A DNA stretch of 64,000 bases from Aurifilum marmelostoma (lineage: Eukaryota; Ascomycota; Sordariomycetes; Diaporthales; Cryphonectriaceae): NCBI GenBank assembly GCA_027559495.1, contig JAMXSV010000010.1:1426001-1490000 (forward strand), given 5' to 3'. The translations under genes were made by a program, and so were the position numbers. The notes beneath the pieces were generated by a model. It ran no database searches and had not been told where the DNA came from. It saw only the letters and a list, made by a program, of their open reading frames with translations. Numbering within the stretch: the first letter of the stretch is position 1; the number at the start of each line of letters is the position of its first letter. This document shows positions 57,002 through 64,000 of this stretch, piece after piece.

Positions 57002-60000
57002 GACCAAGGAAAATATGATGAGATATCCCACCCCCACAAGTTATCCTATCTCTCTGTATTATGTATGTGGCTCACACTAGTGAATGCTGCTTTATGGAAT
57101 CAAGCAGGTGGAGAGCCGGCCGGCGAGGCTGGGATGTGAATGCCGTTGCCACTCGTCAATGTGTTGACAAGGACTATCGGCACTGCAGCGGGATGCGTGC
57201 GGATGTTGCGGGATAGATGGATCTAGGTGCCTTGGGGGAAAAGCAACCCTGACCACAGTCTCTTGTAACGACAACGACCGGTATGTGTGTACTATATGCT
57301 TGTAGGCGTATCGGTCCTGTATATGTTCTCCACCCATCCAACTCGAACTGTCTATGGCAGGGACGACACCGATAGGGCTAGCAGGTGTCCTTGAATGGCG
57401 TTGTTCAAACAATAAAGGGTGAATATGTTGCGGAGCAGGCCTAAGCTTATGTAACATAGGTGTCTTGATTTCTGAGGCTGCTGTCCAAAAGCCCCAAGAG
57501 TGGATCTCAGGGTTGAAATAGTCCAGTCGAAGGTCACTCTCGGTCAAGTCTCTCCCTATGTGACGCTGATTGTCGACTGTCCAGAAGGTTCCCGGGATTT
57601 GCTAATGCGTCGTTGTCACTTGCATACGTCGAGAAGCCGACTCAGGACCGGTCGATCTGATATCTCCCGCGCCCTTTCGGCCTAAAGATGGCTGATTAAT
57701 GGTACAGCCTGTTGCCTGGGAGTGGTACAGCCTTTCAGGTTCCAAGATTCCACAGTAGGGTGGGTGGTTGGCAATGCATACTGGAGAGACTTCTGACCAC
57801 AACATAACGTTGCAGCACCTGCCAGGCGCTGACTGAGACCGCTGGCGCCGTGCATTTGTTGCGGTGCTGGACGGAGCAGGCATTGGGAAGAAGGGGTTGG
57901 GGGAGGAGGGGGTCGGTTATTTTCATGATTACTGAACATTTGACATGGCTTGCTTTGTCAGACCCAAAGTGGGCCGACTAACAGAGAGCATCTCGTTTAT
58001 AACAGTGATAGCGTGATGGCACGTTGGTGCTTGTTACGACCAAGGCTAAGCCGCAAAGGGCAAACACCGTTGAGGTTGGTCAGCATGTGGGCGATCTGGA
58101 GTGGCCTGAGCCGGTTTGATATATGTGAAATCAAAGCGCGCACAGCTGGGGTTCCCCTTGCCAAGTCATGAAGTAACGGTGCAACGCTCGCTGCCTTGAA
58201 TGATTCCACATCATAGTCCACCTTCGTCTACCCTGGCCGAGCAATGTATCGTCCATCCTCGACCTGTAGTGCTTACTGCTCAGCTGTCTACACGTTGCTG
58301 TCCAGTGTAGCCTCGTTTTCTGCCCGAGGGAGTGGTAGTTTTGCAATAATTCAGCGATACAGTCGTCAATGACCAGCAGAAATTTTGAACTTTGAGCACA
58401 AAACGTCGACCAGACACGACGTCTACCGGCGGCAGTAAAACATCTCGCTCGAGCTGGACTATGATGTACCAAGTGCCTGTATGCTACCGTTACATATTCT
58501 GTCACGATTTCATCCCGATTACATCAGGACACCAATCTAGCTAGCGATAGAAAGAATCGCCTTCAAGAAGCACCTCGATATAGGCGGACCCGCTGGGCCA
58601 CTCTCGCCCTGCCTTTCTTTGATCCTTGCGGTGCTAGCATCACCAAACCACCTTGGAGATCCTTCTGACGGTGATGTAACTTATTTCTGTGTTTGTATTT
58701 TTGACCGTGTCTAAGTTACACGTTTTGGACCCTTCTTCTCTCCCCCGAAATCCCGCCAAAGTCCGACCTAGAAATGATCAGCTGGTGAAAGTAAGGGCTC
58801 TGTATCGGATGAGATCCCAATCATATGGTCACTTGGTAGAGATTGAAATGGTCTCATGTTTAAGCAGTGAACCCAGGCCGTATTCTAATTCTGTGACACT
58901 CGTGAGATGCCAACTTCGGTGAGCTGATTACTCTCATGTCAGTTTTGTTTGTTGTTACATCCATCCAGGCCTCACGTTTACAGCCTGACATGCCATTTTT
59001 AGGGGCTGTATGTTATATTTGTTTGCTAGAATCAGACGATGAAGGCCCACCAAACAACTGTATGACGTTACCTAGACAACATCCAGCACATCGATGTTTG
59101 GGTGTCTGCAGGTTAGATTTGACAAGGCATCTCGCCGCCGTGGGTTGTCACAGAGGGCAGAGTGGGCCAGAAAACCATAGTAATTAGTGCATGGATACCT
59201 TGGGTCATTATTACATATTCAAATATGCCGGGAATCCTTCTCAGTATATGAAGGTAACATATGACCTGTCCTGACACTCCCTCTTCTTTCTTCCTCCTTG
59301 TGAGAATATACACTGGGTACATCGGATCAAATTATAATACCATGGTCGCGCCATCACTTGCTGCTCACGGGCAGACCAAGTGTGCTCGCGAAGCATGCGC
59401 AGACAGGCATGCGGATAGGTCGTCTTGGTGTGAGATGCGTCAGTACACCCCTTCACCACCATTCCGTGAGCCCCAGACTGCTCGAGCAAGTTGCTAACTC
59501 GGCGAAATCAACTGCAGATACTTGCCGGGGTAGTGAGCATGCACACTACAAACCTCGAAGTTATGACAAATGCGAAGCATGCGAGCAATGTCAGTATCTA
59601 CTTTACGGCATCCGTGTTCTGTCTAATTTCACCACCATGTTTTTGCAACTAACGAACTCGGTCCTACAGTTGCGAAGGGTACGAAAAATGCGTTCAGGGA
59701 TGGCAGGGCACAGGGCAGGGCAGAGGGTCTGCAAGAAGGGATGGAGGAGGAACGTCATTGCTGTGTCGTCATGTGATGTGCTGGGCTCTGAATGGGATTA
59801 TGATTGGATGTCAGGTTTTCAAGACTCAAACAAAACTTTGATATAGCATATGGGTATGGGGGGCGTCTATGGACATCCGTGGAGTAAATGAGTCAACTTC
59901 GTCATCCGTCAAGAGCCGCCAATACTACTAGCCCCTTTCCCTTCCTAATTTCAAACAATGTGGCAGTTTTGTCTGGGTCTTAGGCTGGTTATCCACGCCG

Positions 60001-60587
60001 CATACATTCGATATGCCTACCACTGTCCATGAGCAGCACACTGAGTCTGTTACTGGGCTCGACTCGTTTGTGTGTATGCGTGTGTGTAGTGGATCGTACC
60101 GGGGGAGGGTTGTCATGTAGTAATCATCAGAGATTTCCAGGAGCAAGATGAGCTGTTCCCGCATATGATTAGACAGGAGCTCTTCGGCTCGCATGCCAAC
60201 GAATCGAATACGCGGTACATTAGTATTAACACACTGGAATGCATACACCTCACGTGGATCCATCAATCCTGGTTATCTCTAGATCAGACGCGTCTCGCCT
60301 TGGTATAGACTGCCGAGAGTTCGTGAAAGTCACAAGTAATTAAATTTTTTCCCCGTGACGACGCATCCACCATTGCATTACTACTTGAACGAGTAGTGAG
60401 CTCGGCGGACACAACATCAATCGTGAAGAGCACGATTTTCAAGGTAATTAATTACTTTACTCTTCTTCATGAGGGAGCGGCACTTCCCAATGTTGTCTTT
60501 ATGGTGATGAGACGAGCACCCTGCTAACTCTTCTCTGGAATTAGAACATCTAATCCGGCATATTCCGTTTTTATTCTATCTTTAACA
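57002..60587. other. 3.6-kb gene-poor stretch
   Basis: The left few hundred bases should be the bZIP promoter. Beyond that I find no convincing gene, RNA or element on either strand. The right end holds an A/T-rich promoter region for the GH78 gene with the palindrome at 60444-60455. Confidence 0.5.
60444..60455. promoter_or_regulatory. 12-bp palindrome upstream of GH78 gene
   Basis: GTAATTAATTAC is a perfect 12-bp palindrome about 130 bp upstream of the GH78 start codon. A dyad there would suit a dimeric regulator, but A/T palindromes also arise by chance. Confidence 0.3.
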
Positions 60588-62914
60588 ATGTTATTATTGT
60601 TACTCTGGCCAATGGTCGCCTCAATGGGCCGCGTGTTAGCTGCCGTACCCTATAGCGAGTACATTTTGGCTCCAGCAAATCGAACACTGTCTCCAGTCTC
60701 GGTATACAACACGAGCGGAGAAATCACCAATGCCGATGGTGTTACCACCTCTGGTAGTGGGTCGACGATTCTGGGTCCAGGCTCGTACATTACATTTGAC
60801 TACGGAAAGAACATAGGTGGAGTCGTGTCTGTGACTGCTGGAGAGATATCAGATCCCTCAGCCAAAGTCACTCTTGCCTTTGCTGAATCGTCTTATTTCA
60901 TCAATGCAGATAGTTCCGACTCTATGCAGGATGGAGCAGGAAGCACACTCCTCTATCTGCCAGTCGGAGAGGGTGCGGGAACGTACACAGTCAGCGATGA
61001 TTACGTCCGTGGGGGGTTCAGGTACTTGACAGTCGGGAGCAATTCATTGGCGGACATCGAGCTGGAGGCCGTGGTGACGAATTTCACGGCGGCGCCAGTG
61101 AATGATCTGCAGGCCTATACTGGGTATTTCCATACCGTATGCCTACATTCAGAGCCACCCTTGTGCTACCGCCGTGTCCTGGGAGGTGGACTTGGAACAA
61201 CATCCATGCTGACCAGTGTGACACGACAGGACGATGAACTTCTCAACAGGATATGGTACGCAGGGGCTTATACGGTGCAATTATGTACGATTCAGCCTCA
61301 GTATGGAGATGCCATTGACGGCGGTTTGACTGCGAGTGGCCTGTACACGTGGTCGCAGGTAAGCAAACACATCTTGCTCTGAATACGACCATCCATCCTC
61401 CACAAGGATATCAAATATGTCATGAGACTTACATTATGGTGACAGAATACCACAATTGCCAACGGCAGCACGTGCCTCGTTGATGGTGCGAAACGAGATC
61501 GGGTTATATGGCCCGGTGACATGGTCATCAGCATTCCTACGGCGGCCTTGACTACGTTCGATCTCACTAGTGCACTGAACTCAATCAATTCATTGATAAT
61601 ATACCAGCAACCAGATGGTGAGTATTGACACTAATTTGTCCTTATTGGCAAGCACCGAGATCAGATACGAGACTTACCACTGAATACACAGGAATGTTTC
61701 CCTACTACGGAACTACTTACGACACAGCGACTCACGTGTTCCCCTCCCCAACTTATCACCTCTACACCATAGTCGACTTGTTGTACTACTACATGTGGTC
61801 CGGGGACATTGAATATCTTGAGAATACCTGGTTCCGTGTGCAGGCTGGGTTGGCCTGGTCTCTCAGCTCTGTCGACAGTTCAGGTTTGATGAACGTCCCT
61901 ACAGGCTATGACTGGGGAAGGAGTAACATGAGTGGCCACGTAAGTAAAATTCCTACCGCCGAATCATCTGATGCCCGACATGGGCTTCCGTGATTTGTGG
62001 GCTCGTCTCACTTACGATCTGACGGACAACAGAATATTGAGGCCAACGCTGCTCTTTACTACACCTTGAATCTGGCAACTACAGCCGCCAGAGTCATGGG
62101 AGACTCTTCTTCCGCCTCCAGCTGGACACAATATGCCGAAAACATCAAGGCTGCGGCAAATAACCTCTTATGGGTTGAATCTGAGGGTCTCTATTTTGAC
62201 AACGACAACGGTACCACTTCGGTGTATCCACAAGACGGCAACAGCTGGGCCGTCAAGGCAAACCTTACTCAGACCGACTCTCAGAAGCAAGCCATCTCTT
62301 CGGCACTTGCCTCACGATGGATCTACCCGTATGGAGCTCCCGCCCCGGAGGCTCCGGATATCATCTCGCCTTTTGTGAGCGGCTTGGAGCTTGAGAGCCA
62401 CCTGCTTTCGGGGAATGCGACGAGAGCCCTAGCTCTGATGCGTTTGATGTGGAGGTACATGCTCGACAACGAGTTCATGACGAACAGCACCTTGGTCGAA
62501 GGCTATTCTACCTCTGGCACGCTGAACTACTCTCTCTGCACAACAAGCTCTCGCGTGAGCCACGCGCACGGGTGGAGTACAGCTCCCACCACCTTACTGA
62601 CAACGTACGTTGCGGGTTTGCATATTTTGTCGGCTGGAGGTGCGACGTGGATAGTGTCGCCCCAGCCAGGTGACCTAGGTGATATCGAAGCCGGGTTTTC
62701 AACGCACCTGGGGTCTTTCAGCATACATATTGTCGCCAATGGGGCAGGCTGGGTCAAGCAGGCGAGCTTTTGTACGCCCGTGGAAACTTCCGGAGTCTTC
62801 CAACTGGATGATGGATCTGGCGTACTCCATTATCAGGACGGAAGCTCTCAGAATTTCAAAGGAATGAGCGATACCTTGGCTGGAGGCTGTTGGTTCTTTT
62901 CCTCTGGCACATAA
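60588..62914 (+). CDS. secreted alpha-L-rhamnosidase-like glycoside hydrolase (GH78-type)
   Basis: Five exons: 60588-61136, 61230-61358, 61446-61617, 61692-61939, 62033-62914; 659 aa. The first 19 residues (LLLLLWPMVASMGRVLA) form a signal peptide. A beta-rich N-terminal domain (FDYGKNIGGVVSV) leads to a six-hairpin catalytic barrel. The GH78 landmark DGAKRDRVIWPGD lies at 239-251, with YTIVDLLYYYMWSG and GYDWGR downstream. The end of the barrel shows SHAHGWSTAPTTLLTTYVAG, and a small beta domain follows. Members release L-rhamnose from pectin or plant glycosides outside the cell. It is shorter than many bacterial GH78 enzymes because extra beta modules are missing. Several Asn-X-Ser/Thr sites suggest glycosylation. 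Substrate specificity is not certain. Confidence 0.85.
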
Positions 62915-63227
62915 ACTTGTTTGTGTATCCTATTTTCCGGTGCTCCAGGACACTCTCAAGGCCTGTTGGATGGATATCCTGCTTTGGGATGTAAGCTTTG
63001 CACCGTGGCTGGCAATTATTCATCAAGACCTTGGCTAGGGTTCATCAGGGCAGAATACCATGTTTCTGTCCGCAACGAAACAAGTTGAGAATCTGGCTCA
63101 TTCTGTGACAAGTCTCTCTACTCGGTCCATGCCTTTTTTGTATGAGTTCAACGGTCAAGTAATCAATACGGCCCGGATTCATTCCAACTATTATTGGTCT
63201 TGCCCTCATTCTATAGCCAATACATCT
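62915..63227. other. short convergent intergenic stretch
   Basis: About 310 bp between the 3' ends of the GH78 and DUF6594 genes. Nothing else recognised. Confidence 0.55.
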
Positions 63228-64000
63228 TCAACCGTCACTGATGTTCCCGCTGACAAAGACTACCAGGACAGCAGCGTAACTACCAAAGAGTTAGTGAGAA
63301 TGATTCTTGACCAGCCTTGATGGCCGAGGTGTTTGGGAAATCACCGACGCAGCAGTAGCTCCAAAGACTTCCGCCATGGACGCATTCGTTAACAAGCCGA
63401 CGCTGGCAGCAAAAGTGATAGTGAAGAGGGCAATCAGCCCCAACTTCAAGCCACTGGAGCTGACCTTATATAATACAAGAATGGCACCGACAAGAAGCAA
63501 CGTTGCCAGGATCGTGCTCAGGTATGATATGAACGCCTCAATCTGATGACCAGAAGCGTACCCGACGGTCGTGCTCTGATAAGGACTATTCACTGCCTTG
63601 TCCTGTATTCTTGTGAGTTTTGTATCTCGCCACAAAGGGGAATTCATATAGTAGAGTTCCAACCTTGAAGAGGAATCCCAGTTTGTTTTTAACAAACATA
63701 GTCAGCCTGTCCGGAGGCTCCGCGTTATAAAGTGCGACCAAGTCATTTGGGTCATCGTATGCACTTGCGCTGTGGCCTTCCAATAGAGGAAGGCTACGAT
63801 GAGACAATCGGCGGAAGAAGGTGGATCGAAAGGCCTTTAGAACATTCTTATCCGGCGGTGGCATTGAGGCCAGTGTGCTTTCAAATACCAAAGCCTCTCC
63901 TAAAGGAGCCATCTGGGATCAGCCAAGTAGAGCATAAAAGTGCTATAAAGAGCGGCAGCTTACTGTATTCTTTCAGAGTCCTCCTGATATCGACCACCAA
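63228..64000 (-). CDS. DUF6594-type membrane protein, 5' end outside window
   Basis: Minus strand, partial at the right edge. Exons: 63964-64000 (incomplete), 63664-63899, 63349-63602, 63228-63279. Joined, they read on in one frame from VDIRRTLKEYREALVF through PNDLVALYNAEPPDRLT and FVKNKLGFLF to three C-terminal hydrophobic segments (ISYLSTILATLLLVGAILVLY, LKLGLIALFTITFAASVGLL, YAAVLVVFVSG). This is the layout of the fungal DUF6594 family, whose members have a cytosolic N-terminal domain and C-terminal membrane helices; biochemical role is unknown. The ATG at 63912 is not the start: the frame joins an upstream exon through TAG at 63900-63901. The introns are short (64, 61 and 69 nt). The N-terminal domain lies beyond 64000. 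Confidence 0.8.

Noticed and set aside
63586..63912. ATG at 63912 as the start of the DUF6594 gene
   Set aside because: The Met falls inside an intron; the frame continues through an acceptor at 63900-63901 to an exon reaching the window edge.

Overview
The window looks like nuclear DNA of a filamentous ascomycete (Pezizomycotina, perhaps Sordariomycetes). Most genes carry short spliceosomal introns (about 60-200 nt, GT..AG), spacing is loose, both strands are used, and the protein set is typical of moulds: MFS and ABCC transporters, a secreted Cu-only superoxide dismutase, a tannase/feruloyl esterase, a GH78-type rhamnosidase, a fungal bZIP factor, Blm10 and a DUF6594 protein. I see no rRNA, tRNA, CRISPR array or intact transposon. 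All gene models were spliced by eye. Each exon chain was checked for frame continuity, and family identities come from recognised motifs, not from a search.

Layout. (1) 2.0-15.5 kb, all on the plus strand: secreted Cu-only SOD-like protein, MFS sugar transporter, full-length ABCC exporter, and an intronless 869-aa protein that joins a UvrD/Rep-type SF1 helicase to a RecB-family nuclease. (2) 15.7-25.7 kb, minus strand: tannase/feruloyl esterase, D-amino-acid oxidase and an unknown 215-aa protein, separated by long non-coding stretches. (3) 27.2-33.3 kb, minus: BLM10/PA200 proteasome activator. (4) 33.3-40.3 kb: a gene-poor stretch with microsatellites, one perfect 34-bp tandem duplication and one small spliced gene. 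(5) 40.3-57.0 kb: MFS drug exporter, mitochondrial stomatin-like protein, a small hydrophilic protein, MON2, the ubiquitin-conjugating variant MMS2, an LYR-motif protein and a bZIP factor. (6) 57.0-64.0 kb: a second gene-poor stretch, a secreted GH78-type enzyme, and a DUF6594 membrane protein that runs off the right edge.

How the genes relate. The left third and right end are accessory in character (transport, secreted enzymes). The middle holds housekeeping genes for proteasome regulation, endosome/Golgi traffic, mitochondrial membrane organisation and DNA-damage ubiquitin signalling. Tannase, rhamnosidase and the sugar transporter would fit use of plant phenolics and pectin, but they lie far apart and there is no evidence of a shared operon or cluster.

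The most unusual item is the helicase-nuclease fusion at 12854-15463. It has AddA/RecB domain order in a eukaryotic nuclear setting and no introns. Two otherwise intact genes (BLM10 and the bZIP factor) each carry a single-base frameshift, which most simply suggests assembly indels but should be checked.
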